A stretch of DNA of 64,000 nucleotides from Planctomycetota bacterium (GTDB lineage Bacteria > Planctomycetota > J058 > JAJDCQ01). The position numbers were made by a program, and so were the translations under genes. The stretch covers positions 1-64,000 of the forward strand of contig JAJDCQ010000135.1 of the NCBI GenBank assembly GCA_029260755.1. The letters run 5' to 3'. A model generated the notes under the pieces. It saw only the letters and a program-made list of their open reading frames with translations, searched no databases and was not told the DNA's origin. This document shows positions 43,937-53,859 of the stretch, piece by piece. Numbering within the stretch: the stretch's first letter is position 1; each line of letters opens with the position of its first letter.

Positions 43937-46900
43937 ATGTCCCCGACCGACCACCCCCGAAACGACCCGTCGATCGCCGAACGCAACGTCGATCGCCTCC
44001 TGAGCGAGGCCTACCAGCCGGAGGTGCCGCCGCCGGCGTTCGCCGCCGGGCTGCGATCCCGCGTCCTCGACGCCGCCCGCGAGGCCGCCGCGACGCGCGC
44101 CGCCGCGACGCCCGCCCCGGCGTCGCCCCCCACCCCGGAGCCGAGCCACGTGCCGGTCGCCCGTCCGGGCGGGCCGAGCCGATTCTCGGTCGGGCTCCTC
44201 GCCGCGGGGCTGGCCGCCGGCTTCGGGCTCGCCCTCCTCTCGTGGCCGGTCACGACGCCCCGGGCGGGCGACGGCGGCCGCGACCGCGACGTCGTCTGGG
44301 TCGGCGGCCGCGCCTACGTGCCGGCGACGAGCCGGACCGGCGCCGACGACCCCGCCCCCGACACCGCCCTCGTCCCCGCGCCGACCACCGCCGACGCGGG
44401 GCGCGGCGCCGCGTCGGCGCCGCCGCCCATCGACGTCGCGCCGGCCGGCGCGACCGTCCCGGCGGCGAGCCCGCCCGCGCCCGAGCCCGAGCGGGCCGCC
44501 GTGGGCACGCGCATCGCGACCGCCGCCGGTCAGCGACGCCGCGTCGCCCTCGATGACGGCTCGGTCCTCTACGTGAACGAGGCCTCCGAGGTCGCCATCG
44601 ACGGCCACCGCCGCGTGACCCTGCACGCCGGCGAGGTCTTCGTCGAGGTCGCGCCCCGCGAGGCGGCCGACGGTGACTCCGCGATGCGCGAGAGCGAGGC
44701 GACCTTCGTCGTCGCCACCGGCTCGCGCCGCGTCCTCGCCCTCGGCACGCGCTTCGGCGTCCGCGCCGAGCCCGACGCCGGCCACGCCCGCGTCCTCGTC
44801 ACCCAGGGCAAGGTCGCCGTCGACGGCGTCGACCGGGCCGTCCCCGCCGGCGCGCAGCTCCGCGCCCGGCTCGGCGGCGCCGACCCGCGCTCCGAGCACG
44901 TCGAGCCCGCCCCGCGGGCGAGCCATCTGCTGAGCTGGACGCGCGACCTCATCGCCGCGTCGCGGACGCCGCTCGTCCCCGCGAGTCGGTTCGCCGGCGG
45001 CGCGCTGGTCGCCCTCGACCCGCACGGCTCCGAGATCCGCCTCGAGCTCCAGCGCCACGACGTCGACGTCCACATCGAGGACGGCGTCGCCCGCACCACG
45101 ATCGACCAGACCTACTGGAACCACGCGTGGAGCCGCCTCGAGGGGACGTTCTACTTCCCGCTCCCGGCGGACGCCTCGCTCTCCCGGCTCGCGATGTACG
45201 TCGGCACCGAGCTCATGGAGGGCGGCATGAGCGAGCGCGCCCGCGCCCGCGCCGTCTTCGAGACGATCCGCCACCAGCGCCGCGACCCCGCCCTCCTCGA
45301 GTGGATGGACGGCAGCACGTTCAAGATGCGCGTCTTCCCGCTCGAGGCCCGGAGCGAGAAGCGGATCATCCTCAGCTACACCCAGCGCCTCGACACCCTC
45401 CACGGCGCGACGAGCTACCGCTTCCCGGCCGGGCACAGCCTCGGCCTCGTCAGCGACCACGCCGTGAGGATCCGGGTGAAGGACGGCGCCGACCGCGGCT
45501 GGTCGAGCCCGAGTCATCCCCTCCGGGCGCGCCGCGACGGCACCGATCTCGTCCTCGAGCACGAGGCGAGCAACGTGATCCCGAACCGCGACGTCGTCGT
45601 CACCCTCCACCCCGAGGGCGGAGCGTCGACCGGCGCTGGACTCGCCGAGGCGCGCTTCCAGAGCGTCACCCACGACGGCCACCGCTACCTCGCGCTGCGC
45701 TGGTCGCCGCACCTGCCAGCCGCCGAGCAGGTCGGCGCGCGGCTCCGCCCGCGGCGGCACTGGGTCGTGATGTTCGAGGCGACCGGCGACCGGGACCCGG
45801 TCCTCGCCCGGGCCGGCGCCGACCTCGTCGGCTCGCTCCTCGCCGCCGCCGAGCACGACGACGTCTTCTCGCTCGTGACCGTCGGCAGCCGCCAGCGCGC
45901 CCTCGCGACGACGCCGCTGCCCGCGACCGCCGAGAACGTCGCCGCGGCCGGCGCGTTCCTCGACGGAACGCATCTCATCGGCGCGCTCGACCTCGGGCTC
46001 GCCCTGACGACCACCCGCACCCTCATCGACGCCAGCGCGAAGACCGCCGCGGCGTCCGGCGCCGACGAGGTCGTCCTGCTGCACGTCGGCTCGGCGATCC
46101 CCGCGCTGGGCGACCGCCGCCGCGACGCCCTCCTCGACCGTCTCCCCGAGGACGCCCGCTACGTCGGCGTCGGCGTCGGCCAGCGCTGGGACGCGGCGTT
46201 CATGCGCGAAGCGGCCGCCCGGACCGGCGGCCTCGTCGCGCACGTGAACCCCGATGAGGACGTCGCCTGGCGGGCCCGTGAGCTCGCCGACGCGATCGAC
46301 GCGCCCGGCGTCACCGGCGTGTCCGTTCAGTCGGATGAGATCCGGCTCCTGTCGACCTCGGCGAGCGTCCGCAGCGGCGAGGAGCTCTTCGCCGTCTGCC
46401 GGCTCGACGCCGACGCGGCGCTGCCGAAGAGCGTCACCGTCGAAGGCCGGCGCGAGGGCCAGCCGTTCGCTGCCACCTTCTCGGTCTCCGACGTCGACGA
46501 CGACGCCGGGCACCTGCCGCGCACCTGGGCGCGCCTGGAGATCGACCGGCTCCTCGCGGACGACGCCGCGGGCAACCGCGAGGCGATCGTCGCCCTCTCG
46601 ATGGCGAGCTACGTGATCAGCCCCTACACCTCGCTCCTCGTCCTCGAGAACGACGCGATGTACGAGCAGTACGGCGTCGACCGGGGCCGGAAGGACCACT
46701 GGGCCCGCTACCCGGCGCCCGAGCACCTCGAGGCCGAGAAGCCGGACGACGCGGGCGACGGCGGCGACGACGCCGAGCCCGCCGCGCCGCCGAGCGTCGA
46801 CGAGGTCCTCGCGACGATCCAGGTCCGCCTCTCCGCCCCGCTGATCGTCTCGACCGGTCGCGACTGGGCGTGGAACGGCACCGCCCAGCAGCTCCTCCAG

Positions 46901-49900
46901 GCCGGCGTCCACGCCTCGGGCTGGGTCGACGGCGTCTGGGGCGACAGCACGATCGTCGTCAACGGCCGGCTCGGGCTCGAGGATCGCGGGATCGACCTCC
47001 GCGGCCTCGGCTCCGGCCTGAGCCTCGAGGCCGGCATCGCCGGCGCCCGGCTCCGGACTCTGCTCGGCGACGGCCGGCCCACCGGCCAGCTCGGCCAGAG
47101 CTTCGAAAGCAACACCCAGGGCTGGTTCGTCGTGAACGGCAGCACCCTCGTCCGCGCGAACGATCGGATCGACGCCGAGCTCGAGCGAACGCTGGTCGAT
47201 CTACCGGGTCTCCGCGTCCAGATCATCGACGAGGACCTCGTCTGGCTCGACGAGCTCGGCATCCAGAACTCGATCGATCCGCGGACCGGGATCACCTACG
47301 CCTGGGACGTCAACGACCGCTGGCTGAACCGCGGCCTCGTCCGGTCGACGGTGTGGGGCGGCGACGCCTCGGCGATCCAGGACTTCACCCGCGCCATCGA
47401 GCTCGGCACGACCTTCGGATCAGGCTTCGCCGACTTCGAGCTGTCGTCGGGCGGCACCGGCCTCTTCATCCGCGACGGGATCGTGGTCGACGGCACGTTC
47501 CAGCGGTTGCCGCGCAACATCAACGCGGCCTCCCGGGAGGACCTCGCCGGCTTCTTCTTCATCCCCGTGGACGATCGTGGTCGGGCCCACGCGAGCTACC
47601 GGATGACGCTCGCCCAGGCGTTCGCCCGGTTCGGCCAGGACGTCGCCTACCAGCGGCCGCGCCTGACCTCGACGCCGGACCACTTCGGCGACCTCCTCCG
47701 GTTCGCGCCGGCTCTGGCGACCACCCAGGCCGACATCGTGGCGACGGTCGAGGCCGAGGCCGCCCCCGCGGCCAGCTCGCCCGCCGGCGAGGTCGCCGCC
47801 GACGCGGCCGCTCTCATCGCGAAGGCCCGCGACCACGGCTGGCGCCGGGTCGTCGTCGGCGAGGGCGACGACGCGTTCGCCGTCACCTTCGACGGCGCCG
47901 GGCGCTTCGCCTGGGAGCGCCGCCTCCGCAACGGCCTGCTCGAGCGGGCGGTCTGCGACGGCGAGAGCGTGCTGCACGTCTACCCGGAGCTCGGCCTCGC
48001 GGCGCGCCGGACGATGAGCCGCCACCACCGGTCGATCCTCGAGCGGATCGTCCCCTCGGCGCTGCCGCCGGCGAGCGAGCTGGCTCGCCTCGGCGACGTC
48101 GTCGCCACCGACGAGCGCACCGTCGTGATCGTGCCGCGTGGAGCCGCCGACGAGGACGAGGCGACCGACGGCCGCGAGGTCGAGGTCGCCCGTCTCCGAC
48201 TCACCTTCGCCGACGACGGCCGCCTGGCCGAGCGGACGCTCCTGCGCGCCCCCGCCGGCGCGGCGCCGACCGCGGGCACGGTCATCGCCCGGGCCGTCTT
48301 CGCGGCCGACGGGACGACCACCTGGCGCGACGCCGAGGGTGAGGAGCTCGCCCGGCAGACGCGCCCGACCGAGGACGCCGACGCCCCCGAGCTCGCGCCG
48401 TCGACGGACGACCTCGTCGTCCTGCCGATGCCGGCGCGCACGTTCCAGCACGTCCAGGGCCGGATCGCGTCCGGCGACCTCGCGAAGGACAGCATCGAGG
48501 CGGCGGACGCCGAGCTCGCCGCGCTGGCCGGCGCGAACGGCGCCTGGAACATCGCCGAGCGGCTCGCCGACCACGAGCCGAAGATCTTCGCGCAGGGCGA
48601 CCGGCGCCTCGGCGTCCACGTGCTGCTGGCCGCCAGCCAGCCGGCCACCTGGGGGATCACGCCGGCCCGACGGTTCGACGTGAACGGCAAGAGCGTCATC
48701 GTCGATCCCAAGGGTGACCACCCCGCGTCGCCGGTCGCCGCCTACCTCCACGCCCACCTCGGATCGCTCCACGGAGCCGGGTTCACGCTCCCGGCGGCCA
48801 ACGGCGAGGGGCTCGCCGGAGCGCTCGCCCGGACCCGCGGTCTCCTGACGGTCCTCGCGACCAGCCCGGCCGGCGACGCCCGCGACAGCGCCGTGAAGCA
48901 GGCGCTGCAGCTCGCCGCCGAGCTGAACGATCGGATCCCCGCCCTGGCGTGGGGGCTCGTGATCGCCGCCGGCGACGCGTCGAGCACGCCCGCCGGGTAT
49001 CGCGCCGCGGCCGACGCGATGGCGTCGTTCGAGGACGTCCCCGGGCTCCGCTTCGCCTCGCTCACCGAGCGTGCCCGCTGGCTCGTCTCGACCGGCGAGG
49101 AGAACGCGGCGAGCCCGATCCGCGACGCCCTCCGCGAGCCGTGGCTCGAGGCGTCGACCCACGGAGCGATCCCGCCGATCGACCCGGTCCTCCGGAGCGC
49201 GCTCGGCGCCGAGAGCTTCTCGAAGCTCTTCCGCGAGGTCGCCGACCGGCTCGCCGCCGCGAAGCGTCCCGACGCGATCGTCCGGCTCTCGCGGGCCGCG
49301 ACCCTCGCCGGCGATCCGAGCCTGGCCGCCGAGCTCGACGGCCGCGCCCTCGCCGAGGCGACCGACGCGCAGCGCCGCCCGGTCCTCCTCCGGATGCTCG
49401 CCTACCTCCTCGTCGACGGCGGGGCGGACGCCCGCACCGACGTCGTCATCGGCCAGCTCCTCGAGGGCGAGGGCGCCGACGAGCCGCGACTCTGGCGGCT
49501 CGCCGCCGCGACCGCCTCGCGCCGCGGCGACGAGGCCCGGGCGATCGGCGCCCTCGAGCGCGCCCTCGACCTCGAGTTCGAGCGGCTCGCCGAGCGCGAC
49601 GCGGCCCGGGCGAAGGCCCGCGCCGGTCTCGGCGGAACGGCGAAGGCGGACGGAGCCGACCAGGCCGAAGGGGTCGTCGACCTGGCGGCGCTGCGGGCCG
49701 AGTACGGTCGCCTCCTCGCCCACTACCGGCAGGTCGCGATCGCGCTCGCGACCCTCGACGAGCCGATGCCCCGGTCGCTCCTCGCGAAGATCATCCGCTC
49801 GGCCGACCGCTGGCGCAGCCTCGAGAACGACCCGACCCAGGCGTGCCAGGCGGCGTCCGCGGCGCTCACCGCGGCCGGCGAGGACGAGCTCGCGTGGGAC

Positions 49901-50188
49901 TACATGACGACGCCGCTCTCGCACCGCCCCGGCGAGTCGAAGGCGTGGTCCGACCTCGCCGGGCTCGCCACGGCCCGGGGCGACTTCGACCTGGCCGACC
50001 GCTGCTGGGGGCAGGCGTTCGAGCTCGAGCGGAGCAACGCCGAGATCCTCTGGCAGCGGGCGATCCTGCTCCAGCAGCGGGGTCGTCGCGCCGAGGCGAA
50101 TGACGTCCTCGAGCAGATCGCCGACGGCGACTGGCAGCCCCGCTTCGACTGGATCAAGAACGAGTCGCGCCGACGCCTCGGTAAGTAG
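43937..50188 (+). CDS. Giant FecR-VIT-vWA-like-TPR membrane protein (2083 aa)
   Basis: A cytoplasmic N-terminus (about 1-80, anti-sigma position) and one membrane helix (FSVGLLAAGLAAGFGLALLSW, about 82-102) are followed by a Pro/Ala linker. A FecR domain (about 190-312) contains RRVALDDGSVLYVNEASEV and RVTLHAGEVFVEVAP. A VIT domain (about 358-487) contains YFPLPADASLSRLAMYV and GSTFKMRVFPLEARSEKR. A vWA-like domain (about 607-785) has a degenerate MIDAS (MFEATGDRD in place of DxSxS). Then come a long unassigned region (about 800-1700) and TPR-like helices (about 1720-2083). It follows an ECF sigma gene by 54 bases, so it is probably its membrane anti-sigma/sensor. A strong terminator closes the pair. 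Confidence 0.85.
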   Translation: MSPTDHPRNDPSIAERNVDRLLSEAYQPEVPPPAFAAGLRSRVLDAAREAAATRAAATPAPASPPTPEPSHVPVARPGGPSRFSVGLLAAGLAAGFGLALLSWPVTTPRAGDGGRDRDVVWVGGRAYVPATSRTGADDPAPDTALVPAPTTADAGRGAASAPPPIDVAPAGATVPAASPPAPEPERAAVGTRIATAAGQRRRVALDDGSVLYVNEASEVAIDGHRRVTLHAGEVFVEVAPREAADGDSAMRESEATFVVATGSRRVLALGTRFGVRAEPDAGHARVLVTQGKVAVDGVDRAVPAGAQLRARLGGADPRSEHVEPAPRASHLLSWTRDLIAASRTPLVPASRFAGGALVALDPHGSEIRLELQRHDVDVHIEDGVARTTIDQTYWNHAWSRLEGTFYFPLPADASLSRLAMYVGTELMEGGMSERARARAVFETIRHQRRDPALLEWMDGSTFKMRVFPLEARSEKRIILSYTQRLDTLHGATSYRFPAGHSLGLVSDHAVRIRVKDGADRGWSSPSHPLRARRDGTDLVLEHEASNVIPNRDVVVTLHPEGGASTGAGLAEARFQSVTHDGHRYLALRWSPHLPAAEQVGARLRPRRHWVVMFEATGDRDPVLARAGADLVGSLLAAAEHDDVFSLVTVGSRQRALATTPLPATAENVAAAGAFLDGTHLIGALDLGLALTTTRTLIDASAKTAAASGADEVVLLHVGSAIPALGDRRRDALLDRLPEDARYVGVGVGQRWDAAFMREAAARTGGLVAHVNPDEDVAWRARELADAIDAPGVTGVSVQSDEIRLLSTSASVRSGEELFAVCRLDADAALPKSVTVEGRREGQPFAATFSVSDVDDDAGHLPRTWARLEIDRLLADDAAGNREAIVALSMASYVISPYTSLLVLENDAMYEQYGVDRGRKDHWARYPAPEHLEAEKPDDAGDGGDDAEPAAPPSVDEVLATIQVRLSAPLIVSTGRDWAWNGTAQQLLQAGVHASGWVDGVWGDSTIVVNGRLGLEDRGIDLRGLGSGLSLEAGIAGARLRTLLGDGRPTGQLGQSFESNTQGWFVVNGSTLVRANDRIDAELERTLVDLPGLRVQIIDEDLVWLDELGIQNSIDPRTGITYAWDVNDRWLNRGLVRSTVWGGDASAIQDFTRAIELGTTFGSGFADFELSSGGTGLFIRDGIVVDGTFQRLPRNINAASREDLAGFFFIPVDDRGRAHASYRMTLAQAFARFGQDVAYQRPRLTSTPDHFGDLLRFAPALATTQADIVATVEAEAAPAASSPAGEVAADAAALIAKARDHGWRRVVVGEGDDAFAVTFDGAGRFAWERRLRNGLLERAVCDGESVLHVYPELGLAARRTMSRHHRSILERIVPSALPPASELARLGDVVATDERTVVIVPRGAADEDEATDGREVEVARLRLTFADDGRLAERTLLRAPAGAAPTAGTVIARAVFAADGTTTWRDAEGEELARQTRPTEDADAPELAPSTDDLVVLPMPARTFQHVQGRIASGDLAKDSIEAADAELAALAGANGAWNIAERLADHEPKIFAQGDRRLGVHVLLAASQPATWGITPARRFDVNGKSVIVDPKGDHPASPVAAYLHAHLGSLHGAGFTLPAANGEGLAGALARTRGLLTVLATSPAGDARDSAVKQALQLAAELNDRIPALAWGLVIAAGDASSTPAGYRAAADAMASFEDVPGLRFASLTERARWLVSTGEENAASPIRDALREPWLEASTHGAIPPIDPVLRSALGAESFSKLFREVADRLAAAKRPDAIVRLSRAATLAGDPSLAAELDGRALAEATDAQRRPVLLRMLAYLLVDGGADARTDVVIGQLLEGEGADEPRLWRLAAATASRRGDEARAIGALERALDLEFERLAERDAARAKARAGLGGTAKADGADQAEGVVDLAALRAEYGRLLAHYRQVAIALATLDEPMPRSLLAKIIRSADRWRSLENDPTQACQAASAALTAAGEDELAWDYMTTPLSHRPGESKAWSDLAGLATARGDFDLADRCWGQAFELERSNAEILWQRAILLQQRGRRAEANDVLEQIADGDWQPRFDWIKNESRRRLGK

Positions 50189-50212
50189 TTACTCCACGGA
50201 CGTTTTCCGCGG

Positions 50213-50261
50213 GAGGGGTCGGCTCCAGGAGCTTCCTGGGCCCGACCCCTCTCTCTTTTTT
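50213..50261 (+). terminator. Intrinsic terminator after the giant gene
   Basis: Ten-base stem GAGGGGTCGG/CCGACCCCTC (50213-50222 with 50242-50251), an inner stem CCAGGA/TCCTGG, then T6 at 50256-50261. It is the clearest rho-independent terminator in the window. Confidence 0.88.
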
Positions 50262-50339
50262 CGAGAAAGGCGTGATGGCCTCGAGCGAGCACGGCAGACC
50301 CCGTCGAGCGCCGGTGGTGGCGCCCGCCCTGGAGGTATC

Positions 50340-53300
50340 ATGCTCGCGACGATGACCGACCCGACCACGAACCTGACCGACGAGTCCCTCGTCCTGCGCT
50401 GCGCCCGCCCCGGCGGCGACGAGGCGGCGGCGACCGAGCTCCTCGACCGCCACTGGGCCCGCGTCTTCCGCGTGGCCGTCCAGCTCCTCGACGGCGACCC
50501 CGGCGCGGCCGACGACGTCGCCCAGGAGACCTTCCTCGGCCTGCTCTCGTCGGCGGGTCGCTTCGAGCGAGGGCGCGCGTTCGACCCCTGGCTCTTCGGG
50601 ATCCTCCGCCGGACCGCGCTCCAGCACCGGCGCGGCGAGGGCCGCCGGAAGAAGCGCGAGCGGGCGCAGGCGCCGCGCGATCTCCCGGCCGACCTCGACG
50701 GCGACCTCGCCGACGACGCGAGCCGGAGCGAGGAGGCGGCGCTCGTCCGCGAGCATCTCAGGTCGTTGCCGCGCGACTGCCGTCACGCCCTCGCCCTCCG
50801 CTACATGGAGGGCCTGTCGCTCGCCGAGGTCGCCCGGGCGCTCGGCTGCCCCGAAGGCACCGCCTCCTCGCGGATCCGTCGCGGGCTCGAGAGGCTGCGC
50901 GAGCAGCTCACCCCGGTCCTCGGCGCGGCGTCGGTCGCGGCCGGGCTGGAGCGGTGGATCGCCACCGCGATGGACGCAGCGGCTCCGGAGGCGCCCGGCG
51001 CGGCGGCCCTCACAGCCTCCGCCGCGTCGATCGCGGCGGGTGCCGATGCGACGCCCGACCCCGACGCGTCCACGACCTCTCCCGCGAAGGGCGGCCGCGC
51101 GGCGAAGCCCATCGCCTTCGCCGCCGCGACCGTCGCGGCCGTCGCCATCCTCGGCGTCCTCCTCTGGCCCGCCGACCGCGACCGCTCCATCCCCGCGACG
51201 ATCGCCGCGACTGGCAGCGGCGCGACCAGCTCGACGAACCCGAACGGGAACGCGAGCTCCGGCGACGGATCGACGACCGGCGAGGCGACGGACGCCGGGG
51301 GCGGCGCCGGCGACGCCGCGAGCGCGGGCGGCGACCGGGCGACCGAAGACGCGACGGTGAGCGGTCGCCTCCGCACGACCGAGCCGCTCCGCGACGCGTG
51401 GGTGGCCGTGATCGCGCCCGAGACGCTCGACCCGCCGGGCGTCCCGCCCGCCTTCCGCGACGGCGCCGGGATGCGCCGCGCCCTGGGTCGCGAGGGCTTC
51501 TCGTGGAACGTCCCCGAGGGAAGCACGCCGGTCGGCGAGAGCGGAGCGTTCACGCTCGAGCTGCCGCCGGGCGAGCATCTCCTCGCCGCCGGCGCCCACG
51601 GCTGCCGCACGCGGCTCGTCTCGATCGTCACGCCGATCGCCGAGCCGCTCGACCTCGAGCTGACCTGGCTCGCCCCCGCGACCCTCGAGCTGCACGTCGT
51701 CGACGATCGCGGCGAGCCTTACGGCCGGTGCTGGCTCTCCGTCCCGAGCCCGGCCCGCGACGCCGGCTGGGTCGACGGGCTGGACGCCTGGGCGAGCCCG
51801 CGCGAGCGCGGAGACTGGATCCCGCGCATCATCCGGCGCGGCACGATCGGTCCGATCCCGCTCGACGACGACGGGCGCGGTCGTCTCCTCTGGCCGGCCG
51901 GCGACTACCCGTCGCTCCGCCTCGCGATCCACGAGCCCACCCGCGAGCGCGGGATGCCGCCGATGCTCATGGGCAGCCTCGAGGCCCCGAGCGGCGCGCT
52001 CTCGCTCGCGCCGGACGCGGTCACCGAGCGACGCGTCGAGGCGTCGTGGCGCTCGCGCTCCTACCGCGGCCACAGGAGCGCCGTCGACGTCCTCGTCATC
52101 GACGCCGACGGCCAGCCGGTCCCCGACGCGTGGGTGCAGATCCGACGCCACGCGAGCGACGACGTCGAGGGGCTTCGACGCTCGGCGACGACCGCCGCGT
52201 GGACGTGGGTGACCGGCTCCGACGGCCGCGTCCTGATCCGCGGCGCGAAGACCGGCCAGCCGTTCTTCATCGCGGCGCGCCAGGGCGACCGCTGGAGCGG
52301 CCTCGGGCAGCAGTTCCAGGTCGGCGAGAGCGAGGAGCGCCACGTCGTCCGCGTCACCCTCGATCGACCGTTCGTGACCGGCGATCTTCGCCTCGAGCTC
52401 CGCGACGCGACGACGGGCGACCCGGCCGGATCCGAGATCCAGATCGCGGCGCGCGGGTCGTTCGTGTCGTTCGGCGTTCGCTGGGACGTCTGGCTCGAGC
52501 CGCTGTCGGGCCAGCCGAGCGCCGGCTCCGCCCACTGGCGGATCGAGTCCGCCGGCGTCCTCCTCATCGACGACCTCCCGCCGGGGCGGTGGCGGGCGCA
52601 CGTCCGTCAGCCGGAGGGCGATCGGGCGATCTCCTACCTCCCCGCGAAGGCCGAGCTGACCACCGAGGCCGGCGCGCGGGCCGAGGTCACCGTCTCGCTG
52701 ACGCGAGCCGGCACCGTCCGCGGCCGGGTGCGGGCGGACGGACGTCCCGTCCTCGAGGGGCAGGGCGCGATGGGCGCCGTCCACATCTTCGACGCCGAGA
52801 CGCGCGAGCGCGCCACGTCGGTCGACATCGACGGCGCCGGCCGCTTCGTCGCCTCGAGCCTCCCGCCCGGCCGTCGCTACCACGTGGTCGTCGGACGCGT
52901 CCCCGGCTTCCTGCCCGGGATCTTCTTGAGCCTCCCGTCCGACGGCGAGGAGCAGGTCCTCGACCTGTCGCTCGAGGTCGGCCTCGAGCTCGCCGTCGTC
53001 GACCCCGAGGGCAAGCCCGTCGCGGGCGCCCGGGTCGAGGAGGTCGGCATCGGCGACCTGACGGCCACCCGGAGCGACGCCGGCGGAGTCGTCCGCTGGC
53101 GCGGCGGTCGCCTCCGCCGCGCCGTCGAGCTCCAGGTGAGCCAGATGGGCCGCGACCCGGTCACCGTGAAGATCGCCCCGAGCCGCGCGCTCCCCGAGAC
53201 CGCCCGCGTCGTCCTCGCGCCAGCCGCGGGCACCGTCCCGCTCCGGGGCCAGGTCGTCGACGACGACGGCGAGCCGGTCGCCGGAGCGGAGGTCGAGCTC

Positions 53301-53732
53301 GGCGGCTCGCCGGTCGCGGTGACCGACGCGGCGGGCGCGTTCGGCACCTGGGTCGAGCCCGACACTTACAACGTCTCGCTGCTACGGGAAGGCCACGCCC
53401 GGAGGCGGATCGCGATCGAGGTCGGCCGCGACGGGCTCGTCGACGAGCGGTTCACCCTCCCGCGAGGAGCGCGCGTGACCGGGCGGCTGGTCGGGACCGA
53501 GAAGGCGCTCGCCGCCGTCACCCGCATCTACATCTTCGACCCGACCGGGCGCCGCGGCGCCAAGATCCGGCCGGCCGACGACGGCACGTTCGAGAGCGCC
53601 CACCTCCTCCCCGGCGCGTGGACCCTCCGCGTCGCCGGAAAGGGCGGCCGCGACGACGTCCTCGTCGAGCGCGCCCTCGAGCTCGCCGCCGGGGTGGACA
53701 CCGAGGTCCGGATCGAGCTCGTCGGCGAGTGA
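50340..53732 (+). CDS. ECF sigma factor fused to membrane helix and exported carboxypeptidase-regulatory-like domains (1130 aa)
   Basis: Sigma region 2 (about 31-97; DDVAQETFLGLLSS, FDPWLFGILRRTAL) and region 4 (about 135-189; LPRDCRHALALRYMEGLS, then LAEVARALGCPEGTASSRIRR) are typical ECF modules. A Ser/Ala linker and one membrane helix (PIAFAAATVAAVAILGVLLW, about 257-276) follow, then about 850 residues of repeated Ig-like carboxypeptidase-regulatory/SpaA-like domains (ADGQPVPDAWVQIRR; DPEGKPVAGARVEE; DDDGEPVAGAEVELGG). The sigma would stay tethered to the membrane until released. Fused ECF proteins occur in Planctomycetota. GGAGG at 50331-50335 supports ATG 50340, though an ATG four codons on is possible. 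Confidence 0.88.
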   Translation: MLATMTDPTTNLTDESLVLRCARPGGDEAAATELLDRHWARVFRVAVQLLDGDPGAADDVAQETFLGLLSSAGRFERGRAFDPWLFGILRRTALQHRRGEGRRKKRERAQAPRDLPADLDGDLADDASRSEEAALVREHLRSLPRDCRHALALRYMEGLSLAEVARALGCPEGTASSRIRRGLERLREQLTPVLGAASVAAGLERWIATAMDAAAPEAPGAAALTASAASIAAGADATPDPDASTTSPAKGGRAAKPIAFAAATVAAVAILGVLLWPADRDRSIPATIAATGSGATSSTNPNGNASSGDGSTTGEATDAGGGAGDAASAGGDRATEDATVSGRLRTTEPLRDAWVAVIAPETLDPPGVPPAFRDGAGMRRALGREGFSWNVPEGSTPVGESGAFTLELPPGEHLLAAGAHGCRTRLVSIVTPIAEPLDLELTWLAPATLELHVVDDRGEPYGRCWLSVPSPARDAGWVDGLDAWASPRERGDWIPRIIRRGTIGPIPLDDDGRGRLLWPAGDYPSLRLAIHEPTRERGMPPMLMGSLEAPSGALSLAPDAVTERRVEASWRSRSYRGHRSAVDVLVIDADGQPVPDAWVQIRRHASDDVEGLRRSATTAAWTWVTGSDGRVLIRGAKTGQPFFIAARQGDRWSGLGQQFQVGESEERHVVRVTLDRPFVTGDLRLELRDATTGDPAGSEIQIAARGSFVSFGVRWDVWLEPLSGQPSAGSAHWRIESAGVLLIDDLPPGRWRAHVRQPEGDRAISYLPAKAELTTEAGARAEVTVSLTRAGTVRGRVRADGRPVLEGQGAMGAVHIFDAETRERATSVDIDGAGRFVASSLPPGRRYHVVVGRVPGFLPGIFLSLPSDGEEQVLDLSLEVGLELAVVDPEGKPVAGARVEEVGIGDLTATRSDAGGVVRWRGGRLRRAVELQVSQMGRDPVTVKIAPSRALPETARVVLAPAAGTVPLRGQVVDDDGEPVAGAEVELGGSPVAVTDAAGAFGTWVEPDTYNVSLLREGHARRRIAIEVGRDGLVDERFTLPRGARVTGRLVGTEKALAAVTRIYIFDPTGRRGAKIRPADDGTFESAHLLPGAWTLRVAGKGGRDDVLVERALELAAGVDTEVRIELVGE

Positions 53733-53744
53733 GCCTGGCCGAGG

Positions 53745-53849
53745 TCAGGCCCGCTCGATCAGGTCCCAGAGGTTGCCGTAGAGGTCGGCGAACACCGCGA
53801 CCGTCCCGTACCGCTCACGAGGATGCGCCCGCGCGCGGGTCAGGTCATG
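53745..53849 (-). pseudogene. VOC/glyoxalase-family C-terminal remnant
   Basis: Read on the minus strand, about 34 codons before TGA (53745-53747) give RERYGTVAVFADLYGNLWDL plus IERA. This is the typical C-terminal end of VOC (glyoxalase/bleomycin-resistance) proteins, with the metal-ligand region. The rest of a VOC domain is absent upstream, where another gene now starts at 53860. It looks like the tail left after a deletion or replacement. Confidence 0.5.
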
Positions 53850-53859
53850 ATCGGAGGGC

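Noticed and set aside
45755-46290. Functional metal-binding vWA domain in the giant protein
   Set aside because: The DxSxS metal motif is replaced by FEATGD, so only a vWA-like fold is claimed, not metal binding.
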